Part shown: piece by piece, positions 1-5,946 of the stretch | Position numbering within the stretch: the first letter of the stretch is position 1 | How the letters are laid out: each line of letters starts with the position of its first letter | Position numbers and translations under genes: made by a program | Origin: Bacteroidota bacterium | GTDB lineage: Bacteria > Bacteroidota > Rhodothermia > Rhodothermales > JAAAOL01 | Reading direction: 5' to 3' | DNA: 10,217 nucleotides | Assembly (NCBI GenBank): GCA_009908885.1 | Contig: JAAAOL010000426.1 | Coordinates: 1 to 10,217 of the forward strand | Notes under the pieces: generated by a model | Seen by the model: the letters and a program-made list of their open reading frames with translations, nothing else | Databases searched by the model: none | Told to the model about the DNA's origin: nothing

Positions 1-1
1 A

Positions 2-535
2 GACGCGGACGACGTGCAGGTCCTCATCGCCGAGGCAGGCTCCAACGCTAGCGCGGCTCGTCCCGACGCCGCCGCCGCCCGGGCCGACGTCGTCGCCCTC
101 GCCACGCCCTGGAACGCCACCGAGGCCGTCGTCACTGGCCTGGGCGACCTGTCAGGCAAAGTGCTCATCGACTGCACCAACCCGCTCGGTCCCAACCTGT
201 CGCTGGCCGTCGGGCCGGACACGTCCGGCGCGGAGCAGGTGGCCGCCTGGGCCGAGGGTACGCCGCGCGTCGTCAAGGCCTTCAACACGACCGGCGCGGG
301 CAATATGCGCGACGCCGACTACGGCGACCACCGCCTCGCCATGTTGCTGTGCGGCGACGACGCGGACGCCAAGCAAACTGTTGCAGAGTTGGCCGAGACG
401 CTGGGCTTCGAGCCCGTCGACAACGGCCCGCTGACGCAGGCACGCTACCTGGAGGCGATGGCGGTCATCTGGATCCGGCAGGCGTACGCGCAGGGGGCAG
501 GACCCGACTTCGGCTTCGCCGTCCTGCGGCGATAG
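2..535 (+). CDS. NADPH-dependent F420 reductase-type NADP oxidoreductase, 5' end cut by window
   Basis: This is the C-terminal part of a Rossmann-fold NADP oxidoreductase of the F420-dependent family (as in NADPH:F420 oxidoreductases and their bacterial relatives). The reading frame is open from base 2, and the GTG at 14 is not a believable start: the N-terminal GxGxxG nucleotide-binding loop and first beta-alpha units are missing and must lie upstream of the window. Seen here are the second half of the Rossmann fold with a strand ending VVALATPW, the conserved VLIDCTNPLG segment, the VVKAFNTTGAGNM segment, and a C-terminal region (LTQARYLEAMAVIWI) typical of the family. It ends with TAG at 533-535, only 3 bases from the stop of the convergent thioesterase gene. 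Which cofactor or substrate it uses cannot be read from this fragment, so redox enzyme is as far as the call should go. Confidence 0.85.
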   Translation, partial: DADDVQVLIAEAGSNASAARPDAAAARADVVALATPWNATEAVVTGLGDLSGKVLIDCTNPLGPNLSLAVGPDTSGAEQVAAWAEGTPRVVKAFNTTGAGNMRDADYGDHRLAMLLCGDDADAKQTVAELAETLGFEPVDNGPLTQARYLEAMAVIWIRQAYAQGAGPDFGFAVLRR

Positions 536-538
536 GAC

Positions 539-958
539 TCACTCGCTCTGTGCTGTCAATGCCGTCCGGAGCGCCTCGGGCAGCGGCACGGGCTGGCCCG
601 TCGCATAGTCGATCCACACGAGCGTCGCCTCCCCCGTGGCGACGACGGTCTCATCTTCATGCTCTACCCGGACCACGTAGAACGTCGGCAGGCTCGTTCG
701 CCCGAGTGCGCCTACGCTGATGGCGATGTCCAGCGTGGCGGGATAGACGACGGGTCGCTTAAAATCGCACTTCGCACTCGCCAGGATCGGTCCGGTGCTG
801 CCCTGCCGCCAGTCGTCCGGCGCCAGCGTCTCCAGCCATTCCAGGCGCGCCTGCTCGAAGTAGGTAAAGAAGCGGCTGTTGTTGACGTGTCCCATCGCGT
901 CCATGTCGCCCCAGCGGACGGGGATCTGCGCGGTGAAGACGGGCGTGCGGTCGGCCAT
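539..958 (-). CDS. Acyl-CoA thioesterase, YbgC/FadM (4HBT) hotdog family
   Basis: The 139-residue protein has the length and motif of the 4-hydroxybenzoyl-CoA thioesterase-like hotdog family, which hydrolyses acyl-CoA thioesters in the cytoplasm. Near the N-terminus it carries RWGDMDAMGHVNN (residues 15-27). The Asp at 18 corresponds to the catalytic aspartate of the family, and GHVNN leads into the long central hotdog helix (SRFFTYFEQARLEWL). The rest alternates strands as expected, for example TFYVVRVEH and VVATGEATLVWID. The ATG at 956-958 gives the normal start just before the first strand. It lies 25 bases downstream of the guanine deaminase stop on the same strand, so the two are probably one transcript. 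Its 3' end meets the plus-strand oxidoreductase stop with 3 bases between. The physiological acyl-CoA substrate is not predictable from sequence. Confidence 0.88.
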   Translation of the reverse strand: MADRTPVFTAQIPVRWGDMDAMGHVNNSRFFTYFEQARLEWLETLAPDDWRQGSTGPILASAKCDFKRPVVYPATLDIAISVGALGRTSLPTFYVVRVEHEDETVVATGEATLVWIDYATGQPVPLPEALRTALTAQSE

Positions 959-983
959 CGGTTGGAGGACATGAAGTGGGCGG

Positions 984-1451
984 CTAATACGGCACCTTGG
1001 TGTCCGACTCCATCCACGCCTCGAAGACCTGATAGCCTTCGTCGCGCATCGACTGGATCATCGGCATGCTGCGGGCGCGGGGCGGCTTGCGCAGTTCTTC
1101 GTAGATGTAGGCATCGTCGAACCCGGCCGCGGCGGCGTCTTCGCGCGTGCTGGCGTAGAAGACACGGTCCAGGTGGGCCCAGTAGATGGCGCCCATGCAC
1201 ATCGGGCACGGCTCGCAGGTCGTGTAGAGGTCGCACCCGTCGAGGTGATAGACGCCGAGTTCATCGCAGGCCTTCCGGATGGCGATGATCTCCGCGTGCG
1301 CCGTGGGGTCGTAGGACGTCGTGACGCGGTTCGACCCCTCGGCGATGACGGTGTCGCCGCGCACCACGAGCGCGGAGAACGGCCCGCCCTCCCCCGCGCG
1401 GACGTTCTGAAGGGCGAGTTCGATGGCTTGCTGCATGAACGGATCGGCCAT
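984..1451 (-). CDS. guaD: Guanine deaminase, cytidine-deaminase fold (GuaD-like)
   Basis: This 155-residue protein closely resembles the Bacillus-type guanine deaminase, which converts guanine to xanthine and ammonia in purine salvage/catabolism. Zinc-site motifs are clear: HAE at residues 52-54 (His ligand and catalytic Glu) and PCPMC at 81-85 (two Cys ligands). Features separating it from TadA and cytidine deaminases are also present: TTSYDPTAHAE, then GAIYWAHLDRVFYAS and AAAAGFDDAYIYEEL (the FDD aspartates near 112-113), and a C-terminal tail ending in Tyr. The length matches the roughly 156 residues of the Bacillus enzyme. I chose the ATG at 1449-1451. The open frame extends upstream to 1520, but the extra 23 residues (MQVWRTSCFLHQ...) have no family counterpart. 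No strong Shine-Dalgarno is visible. It is the first gene of a likely pair with the downstream thioesterase. Confidence 0.88.
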   Translation of the reverse strand: MADPFMQQAIELALQNVRAGEGGPFSALVVRGDTVIAEGSNRVTTSYDPTAHAEIIAIRKACDELGVYHLDGCDLYTTCEPCPMCMGAIYWAHLDRVFYASTREDAAAAGFDDAYIYEELRKPPRARSMPMIQSMRDEGYQVFEAWMESDTKVPY

Positions 1452-1531
1452 GGTTACATCGGTTGGTAGATACCTACGGGGCACCTGATGCAAGAAGCAG
1501 GACGTACGCCATACCTGCAACCGTTCCGAGG

Positions 1532-1546
1532 ATTCGTGCGACGAAT
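1532..1546. promoter_or_regulatory. Small palindrome upstream of guaD
   Basis: ATTCGT and ACGAAT form a perfect 6-bp inverted repeat around GCG, with a short T run on the plus-strand side. It lies about 80 bases upstream of the guaD start and about 65 bases past the end of the metalloprotease gene. Read on the minus strand it has no following T run, so it is not a convincing terminator for the operon above it. It could be an operator for guaD or chance. Nothing else is recognisable in the 159-base gap 1452-1610. Confidence 0.25.
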
Positions 1547-1595
1547 TTTAGGTGTCGATTGCTTCCTCCCCGGCACTACCGCCCGCATCACGCAT

Positions 1596-1622
1596 CTACG
1601 TCCACATCACCTACGTCCACAT
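1596..1622. repeat. 12-bp direct repeat duplicating a gene end
   Basis: CTACGTCCACAT occurs at 1596-1607 and again at 1611-1622. Read on the minus strand the upper copy encodes the last residues Met-Trp-Thr and the TAG stop of the membrane metalloprotease gene. The lower copy repeats the same bases just beyond the stop. This looks like a small tandem duplication across the gene end. Confidence 0.7.
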
Positions 1623-2165
1623 GAAGCGCGGCAGGATGAGCAGCGCTCCGAAGGCCAGCAGGCCCACCCCGTAAAAGACGCCGCTGATGACGGGGGCGGC
1701 ATCGAGGAGTCCGAGCATGCCGAGCATGTTGTGCCAGTCGTGCCCGTCCAGGTTGTCGCCCAGGAGCGGCAGGATGCGCTGCTGCGCGTCGCCCGCGTAG
1801 ATGCTCACGTCGACGCAGCTCTGGCCGAACCACAGCAGCCCGCACTGCACGCCGAAGCGATAGTCGTGCACGTAGAAGTGCCAGACGAGCACCAGCGGCA
1901 GGAGCAGTTGCAGGATGGTGCCGCCCGCGAACATCAGAAAGCGCCCGAAGAAGCGAAAGACGAAGTGCCCGGCCTCGTGGACGACGAGCGTCAGGCTGTC
2001 GAGCATGCCGTAGAAGAAGAAGGGCACCTCGCGCCGCAGGATGTCGAGCGTGTCGACCTGCGCGAACTGGATGCAGAGGGGGAGCAAGATCAGCGACGGC
2101 AGCCACGGGCGGATGACGTCCCACCACTCGGCAGGCGAGCGGTTCGGAAAGGAAAGGTGGGGCAT
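1611..2165 (-). CDS. Membrane protein with HEAGH zinc-metalloprotease motif (M50-like, uncharacterised)
   Basis: A 184-residue very hydrophobic protein, with about four to five membrane segments by eye (roughly 20-36, 48-62, 74-98, 103-121, 155-178). HEAGH at residues 63-67, inside a hydrophobic stretch (LTLVVHEAGHFVF), is the HExxH zinc-binding signature in the form common in site-2-protease-like (M50) membrane proteases. Next come FFGRFLMFAGGTILQLLLP, then SIYAGDAQQRILPLLG (123-136) and GHDWHNMLGMLGLL (141-154). The conserved-looking His/Asp in HDWHN could supply the third metal ligand, but that is inference. It lacks the NPDG-type motif of classical M50 enzymes, so substrate and protease activity are open. 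It is the last gene of the three-gene operon, starting 5 bases after the stop of the TPR ATPase, which suggests translational coupling. The ATG at 2163-2165 is the only sensible start. Confidence 0.72.
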   Translation of the reverse strand: MPHLSFPNRSPAEWWDVIRPWLPSLILLPLCIQFAQVDTLDILRREVPFFFYGMLDSLTLVVHEAGHFVFRFFGRFLMFAGGTILQLLLPLVLVWHFYVHDYRFGVQCGLLWFGQSCVDVSIYAGDAQQRILPLLGDNLDGHDWHNMLGMLGLLDAAPVISGVFYGVGLLAFGALLILPRFMWT

Positions 2166-2170
2166 GAACG

Positions 2171-4450
2171 CTATTGCTTGATGGATGGCGCTTCTTCCTG
2201 CTCGTCGTCATCCAGCCTGAGGATCTGCTTCACGATGTCGCGCTCCTCGGCGGGAAGCGCCAGCAGCGCCCGTTCGTCCTCCGTCTCCCGGTAGCGCACG
2301 GCGGCCTCGAATAACCGCACGGGCAACTCCAGCGCCTCGTGCTCTTCCGCCGCTGCCCGCCACGCTTCGAGCCAGCGCCGCGCCTCTGCGTCGGGCTTTT
2401 TGAGTAGCGCTGGCAATAGCAGTATAATTGTTTTCGTTAGGATTGCCACCAATTCCCGCTCTGCGAAAAGTGCTAAAACCTTCCTGATCTCCCGAACAAC
2501 TTCCCTGCGTTCTCTAGTGAGCAAACCAAATAACGCATGAGCCGACTGGATAGCCAAGATATCTGGATCCTCTTTCGAAAATCGAGTCAACGCATCCGTG
2601 AGTGCACCCCTTGCTTCTCTCCACTGTCCCAAACGAAAGTGCATATCTGCTCGATTGAAATAAGCCTGGTAGCTCGCTTTAGCCGTCCCTATCGCTCGCT
2701 TGTACGATTCAAGAGCTTCTTCGAACCTCCCCAAGTTTGCCAATGCGACCCCTCGCTGATTCCATACGTGCGCATCCTCGGGTGATGATTCTAGGATCTG
2801 GTTAAAGGAATCTAAAGCTTCCTCATGTTGATTTAGTCTCCCCAATGCAACCCCTCGATTGTGCCATGCTATCGCAAGATGCGGAGATAGTTGGATGGCT
2901 CTGTCGAATGACGACAGTGCTTCCTCATGCCGATCGAGCCTCCATAACGCAGCGCCATAGTCGTTCCACACCTCGGCGAAATCAGGTTCAATTCCTATTG
3001 CATGCTCATACGATTCAAGAGCTTCCTCATGCCGATCCATATCTCCAAGGGTGCACCCTCTAATCGCCCAATCTATAGCATTGCCTCGCACCTCAACCAA
3101 TTCATTCGCAACCCTTAGCGCCTGTTCATACGCACCGGCCTCATAATGCCGATCAAAGTCACGCTGGCACGATTTAACGACCATACTCGACGTCTCCGTC
3201 TCCATCGTCGCCAGCGCCTCTTGCACGTAGGTGCGTTCCATCGCTGCCTCTGGTCCCAGCACGGCCATGCGCTGCTGCAGGTCGGTGCGGGTGTACCACA
3301 GGCGCAGGAAGTCTACGAGGAGGCGAATCGGGGCGCTTCGGTATTTCTTGACCTCGATCACCAGCCGCAGCAGCGGTTCGCGCAGTTCGTAGTGCGACTC
3401 GCGCCCTACCTTCCGGGCCTGGACGTAGCCGCTGTCGCGCAAGCTGCGGAGCTGGCCGGACGCCGTCTGGTGCGTCATGAAGTTACGCTCGGCGATGGTC
3501 TTCACCGGCACCGCGCCCCGGCGCTCGGCCAGGAACTCCACGATCTTGCGCTGCTGCGGGGAGAGCCACTGCATGCGCGCCTGGTAGTACGGCGTCAACT
3601 CGTCCAGCATCTGCATGAACGGCTCCACCAGTGCATCCAGCGCCTCCGCGGAGAGAAACTGCGAGAAGATGACGTAGACGCGCGGGTTACCCCCTGCCAG
3701 GTGGTGCACGGCCCGCACGCGCGCCCGACCCGTGGGCGTCTCCAGGAACGCGGCGAGGTCGTCATCCCCCTCATGCTCGGCCACGTTGTGGAGCAGATTC
3801 ACCGCGTCGTCCAGCGTGAATTGTGGCAGGTGCCGGACGTCGAAGAAGCCGTAGAAGGGCGAGGTGCGGAGCGAGACGCCGTTGAACAGGCTCTGCGCCG
3901 TCGCCAGCACAGCGGTGTTGCTGTGGTTTTGCAGATACGCCCGCCACTGCTGCTGCCCCTCGTCGCCCAGCCCATCGAAGATGTCGTCCAGGTTCTCCAG
4001 CATCACCACCAGCGTCCGGTCGCCCACGTAGTCGGTGAGCAGATCGGCAGCGGCGCGGGTGGCCTCCTCGGCGTCTCGCCCGAAGAGCGCCTCGATCCGT
4101 TCGTCGAGGTCGGTATCGTCGTACTGCTCCTGCAACGCCCGCAGGATGCGCAGCAGTAGATCCAGAAAGGACGTGATGCCCCACTCTTCCTCGCGCAGCC
4201 ACGCCACCCGCATCTGGTCGCACAGGTCGTCCATCGCCTGGAGGCGGTGATAGACGAGCGCCACGAGGTGCGTCTTGCCGATGCCGCGCGGCCCGATGAG
4301 CAGCATGTAGTGCTTGTTCGACGTCTGGATGCTCTCGCGTAATCGCTCGACGAGGCTCTGCGCCAGCTTCTCACGCTGGACGAAGAGGGCCTCCAGCGTA
4401 TCCGGCGTCATCAGGCTCGGCGTGAATCGCGATAGAAACGTGTATTGCAT
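2171..4450 (-). CDS. P-loop (STAND-like AAA) ATPase with winged helix and TPR repeats
   Basis: A 759-residue regulator-like ATPase. Numbered from the ATG at 4448-4450, Walker A is GPRGIGKT (53-60), Walker B is LVVMLENLDD (about 147-156), and a GGNPR sensor motif lies near 253-257. A winged-helix segment follows (about 296-358, starting LSPQQRKIVEFL, with the recognition region HQTASGQLRSL). TPR units follow, with HEEAL-type motifs at 474, 508, 542, 576 and 610 (exact 34-residue period). The C-terminal helical region ends in an acidic tail. An alternative ATG at 4474 would add 8 residues and overlap the upstream gene by 22 bases. I prefer 4450 because it sits 2 bases after that gene's stop. 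Codons for about residues 424-683 have markedly lower GC than the ATPase part. The protein is cytoplasmic, and its ligand or partner is unknown. STAND-type proteins of this build often act as sensors in signalling or conflict systems. Confidence 0.85.
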   Translation of the reverse strand: MQYTFLSRFTPSLMTPDTLEALFVQREKLAQSLVERLRESIQTSNKHYMLLIGPRGIGKTHLVALVYHRLQAMDDLCDQMRVAWLREEEWGITSFLDLLLRILRALQEQYDDTDLDERIEALFGRDAEEATRAAADLLTDYVGDRTLVVMLENLDDIFDGLGDEGQQQWRAYLQNHSNTAVLATAQSLFNGVSLRTSPFYGFFDVRHLPQFTLDDAVNLLHNVAEHEGDDDLAAFLETPTGRARVRAVHHLAGGNPRVYVIFSQFLSAEALDALVEPFMQMLDELTPYYQARMQWLSPQQRKIVEFLAERRGAVPVKTIAERNFMTHQTASGQLRSLRDSGYVQARKVGRESHYELREPLLRLVIEVKKYRSAPIRLLVDFLRLWYTRTDLQQRMAVLGPEAAMERTYVQEALATMETETSSMVVKSCQRDFDRHYEAGAYEQALRVANELVEVRGNAIDWAIRGCTLGDMDRHEEALESYEHAIGIEPDFAEVWNDYGAALWRLDRHEEALSSFDRAIQLSPHLAIAWHNRGVALGRLNQHEEALDSFNQILESSPEDAHVWNQRGVALANLGRFEEALESYKRAIGTAKASYQAYFNRADMHFRLGQWREARGALTDALTRFSKEDPDILAIQSAHALFGLLTRERREVVREIRKVLALFAERELVAILTKTIILLLPALLKKPDAEARRWLEAWRAAAEEHEALELPVRLFEAAVRYRETEDERALLALPAEERDIVKQILRLDDDEQEEAPSIKQ
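2400..3180 (-). other. Low-GC segment covering the TPR module
   Basis: Sixty-base lines counted by hand here give about 45-52% G+C (27/60 at 2401 and 2521, 29/60 at 2821, 31/60 at 3001 and 3121). The line just below the segment (2341) gives 44/60, and the ATPase part at 4021 gives 45/60. The change is abrupt at about 2400 and a little more gradual between 3120 and 3240. The reading frame stays open throughout, and the segment corresponds to TPR repeats plus the following helical stretch. The simplest reading is replacement of this module by recombination from a lower-GC source. Confidence 0.7.
2715..3124 (-). repeat. Tandem 102-bp repeats encoding TPR units
   Basis: The motif GCTTCCTCAT (variant GCTTCTTCGA) recurs at 2715, 2817, 2919 and 3021 on the plus strand, exactly 102 bases apart, followed each time by related sequence. 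On the minus strand these are the codons for the HEEAL/FEEAL corner of successive 34-residue TPR units. Similarity at DNA level, not only protein level, suggests fairly recent duplication of units. Confidence 0.8.
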
Positions 4451-4452
4451 GG

Positions 4453-5622
4453 TTATCCCCGGTTGATCCTCCACCAGCGCCGGATGAGTGGAAAGCGGAA
4501 GCGATAGGCGTCGTCCGCACCCAGTTCGATGTAGTGATCCCGCTGCAGCAGTCGCACCAGATTTCGCACCCGTTCTTCCTCCTCGTCCAGCACCGCTACC
4601 TGGGTTTTGACGAGATTGAACAACTGTGCGAAGGACCGCGCCTCATCCGCCAGGACGTCGAGAATCGCGAGCACGATGGGCTGCTCCTCATCGTCGTAGT
4701 ACGTGTTTACGCGCTCCCGATAGTGCGTCATGCGCCACTCGTCCTGCGGATCGCGCAGCCGCCGCGCTACGAGGGTTCGCACCAGGTCTGGCGTGACGGG
4801 TTCATCGGTGAATCGCAGGTCGGATACGATGTGGTGGATGTAGTACGGCACCTGATCCACAGCCCGCGCGATCGTCTCTGCCGTGGCCTGCACCTCCGCA
4901 GCGACGATGTTTTCTCCTTCCAGGAGCTGCAAGGCCAGATCGACGGCGGCGGCGGACCTCAGCGGCGGGACGTCGATGGTCCGCATGTCGTTCGTCGGGT
5001 CGTTGGCATATCCGGCCCGACGAAGCGCCGTGATCACGTTGTGCAATCCGATAGATCCGGTAAAGACCATGCGCAGGTCGGCGTGCATCTGCCGGAGTTG
5101 CCGGAGCACGTCCAGCATCTCCATCGCCACAGCGTCACCCTCCCCGCGCTGGACGAGGTTGTGGAGCATAAGCGGCACCTCGTCCCAGAAGAAGACCACC
5201 CGCCGGTCCTGCTGCGTTACGAGGTCCTCGATGGTGCGCTCCAGCAGCCGCTTCCAGTGGGGAGCCGCGGCATCCGGAAAGCGAACGACCTCGCCGATTT
5301 CACTCCCTGCGATTTCTTGCAAGAAGTTCCGCGTCCTCGTGGCCCACTTCTGCTTGCGGCTCAGGTAGCGCTCTACGTCGTAGAAGACGTGTTCGACGAA
5401 CTCCAGCGGAGTACGCACGCCTTCCAGGTCGCGATAGATGGTGAGCAGTCGTTCCGCATCCGCCTCGGCCACCATCTTTTTGATGACCTGTGTCTTCCCG
5501 ATGCGACGCTCTGCCGTGAGCAACACGCTCTGCTGCTCCAGCACATGCCACAGGTTCTCGATGAGTTGATCCCGCCCGATTACTTCGGTGGGATCCAGTT
5601 GACCGCCTGGATTTGCTCGCAT
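4453..5622 (-). CDS. AAA ATPase of the archaeal/STAND (MNS-like) type with C-terminal winged helix
   Basis: A 389-residue predicted ATPase, first gene of the operon. After VIGRDQLIENLWHVLEQQ, an N-terminal signature of this ATPase class, comes the variant Walker A AERRIGKT (37-44), which matches the GExRxGKT form of archaeal-type ATPases. Walker B is VVFFWDE (142-148), with the catalytic acid in DE. GSIGLHN (189-195) is the sensor-1 segment, and PYYIHH (259-264) is typical of the lid helices. The C-terminus is a winged-helix-like domain ending FPLIRRWW. No membrane segment is seen, so the protein is cytoplasmic and probably oligomeric. The start is fixed: the frame is closed by TGA 27 bases upstream with no other ATG, so ATG at 5620-5622 is used. 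Its stop (TAA) is 2 bases before the start of the second ATPase. The function is not known. Switch or chaperone-like regulator is the family-level inference. Confidence 0.85.
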   Translation of the reverse strand: MRANPGGQLDPTEVIGRDQLIENLWHVLEQQSVLLTAERRIGKTQVIKKMVAEADAERLLTIYRDLEGVRTPLEFVEHVFYDVERYLSRKQKWATRTRNFLQEIAGSEIGEVVRFPDAAAPHWKRLLERTIEDLVTQQDRRVVFFWDEVPLMLHNLVQRGEGDAVAMEMLDVLRQLRQMHADLRMVFTGSIGLHNVITALRRAGYANDPTNDMRTIDVPPLRSAAAVDLALQLLEGENIVAAEVQATAETIARAVDQVPYYIHHIVSDLRFTDEPVTPDLVRTLVARRLRDPQDEWRMTHYRERVNTYYDDEEQPIVLAILDVLADEARSFAQLFNLVKTQVAVLDEEEERVRNLVRLLQRDHYIELGADDAYRFRFPLIRRWWRINRG

Positions 5623-5625
5623 AGC

Positions 5626-5653
5626 ATTATACGTCGTATTTAACGTACGTCAT
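5626..5653 (-). promoter_or_regulatory. Possible sigma-70-like promoter for the ATPase operon
   Basis: A perfect TATAAT lies at 5631-5626 on the minus strand, with ATGACG (4 of 6 match to TTGACA) 16 bases upstream at 5653-5648. The -10 box ends only 3 bases before the ATG, so transcription would begin at or inside the start codon, implying a leaderless message or a chance match. The boxes sit inside the palindrome described separately, which would block the polymerase if a repressor bound. Confidence 0.4.
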
Positions 5654-5680
5654 TTTTAACGTACGTAAATAACGACGTAT
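5629..5680. promoter_or_regulatory. 52-bp palindromic operator-like element of ACGTACGT boxes
   Basis: Two 22-base arms (5629-5650 and 5659-5680) are inverted copies matching at 19 of 22 positions, separated by CATTTTTA. Inside them TTTAACGTACGT is also directly repeated at 5639-5650 and 5655-5666 (16-base step), and the outer end ATACGTCGTAT is itself a palindrome. The element is AT-rich in a GC-rich neighbourhood and ends 6 bases before the start codon of the first ATPase gene. Such symmetric repeated boxes over a promoter are typical of dimeric or multimeric repressor binding. A candidate repressor is not encoded next to it, although the two winged-helix ATPases themselves could bind it. 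Confidence 0.7.
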
Positions 5681-5710
5681 AAATCAAGCTCTGCAATACG
5701 CGCCGCGCTC

Positions 5711-5926
5711 CTACGACCCCGTCGGCAGCTCCGCCGTGACCGGCGCGGGGCGGGCGAGCACCGGCACGTCGTAGCGGGTCATGAACTGCGGGACGTGCTC
5801 GTCGAGATGGTCCGTGAACATTCCCAGCGAATCGCCGGGCCTGACGGGCGCCTGAGTGCAACCGCTGATCGCCAAAAGGTGAACCAAAGCAAGAAGTACC
5901 TAAAGGGCGGATCGTCGCAACCTCAT
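5711..5926 (-). pseudogene. Remnant of a lipoprotein gene, possibly N-terminus of a serine hydrolase
   Basis: On the minus strand, ATG at 5924-5926 opens MRLRRSAL, then an in-frame TAG (5900-5902, codon 9) interrupts, and the same frame continues with VLLALVHLLAISGC, a hydrophobic stretch ending in a lipobox. Together they make a textbook lipoprotein signal peptide broken by one nonsense codon. The frame goes on through TDHLDEHVPQFMTRYDVP, which resembles the first helix of class-C beta-lactamase-like serine hydrolases, before a short tail (VLARPAPVTAELPTGS) and a TAG at 5711-5713. The catalytic parts of such an enzyme are absent, so a large internal or 3' deletion is inferred. It lies 20 bases below the end of the intact serine hydrolase gene. 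Alternatives: a real short lipoprotein with a sequencing error at the TAG, or suppression. This fills most of the gap 5623-5946. Confidence 0.55.
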
Positions 5927-5946
5927 CGGGCTACCCCACGCAGTAA

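Noticed and set aside
1452..1520. Upstream extension of the guanine deaminase start to 1520
   Set aside because: The extra 23 residues have no counterpart in the family, and the ATG at 1449-1451 gives the normal length and N-terminus.
2715..3124. Regular repeats considered as a CRISPR array
   Set aside because: The 102-base period lies inside an open frame and matches the 34-residue TPR unit. There are no constant repeats of 23-47 bases with unrelated spacers.
3146..4159. Plus-strand frame of 337 codons opposite the second ATPase
   Set aside because: Composition is Arg/His/Gln/Val-rich with no motif, while the opposite strand encodes the P-loop ATPase.
4534..5643. Long plus-strand open frame (369 codons) opposite the first ATPase
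   Set aside because: The minus-strand frame has clear Walker A, Walker B and winged-helix motifs. The plus-strand translation is rich in His, Arg and Gln with no recognisable domain, as expected of an antisense shadow in GC-rich DNA.
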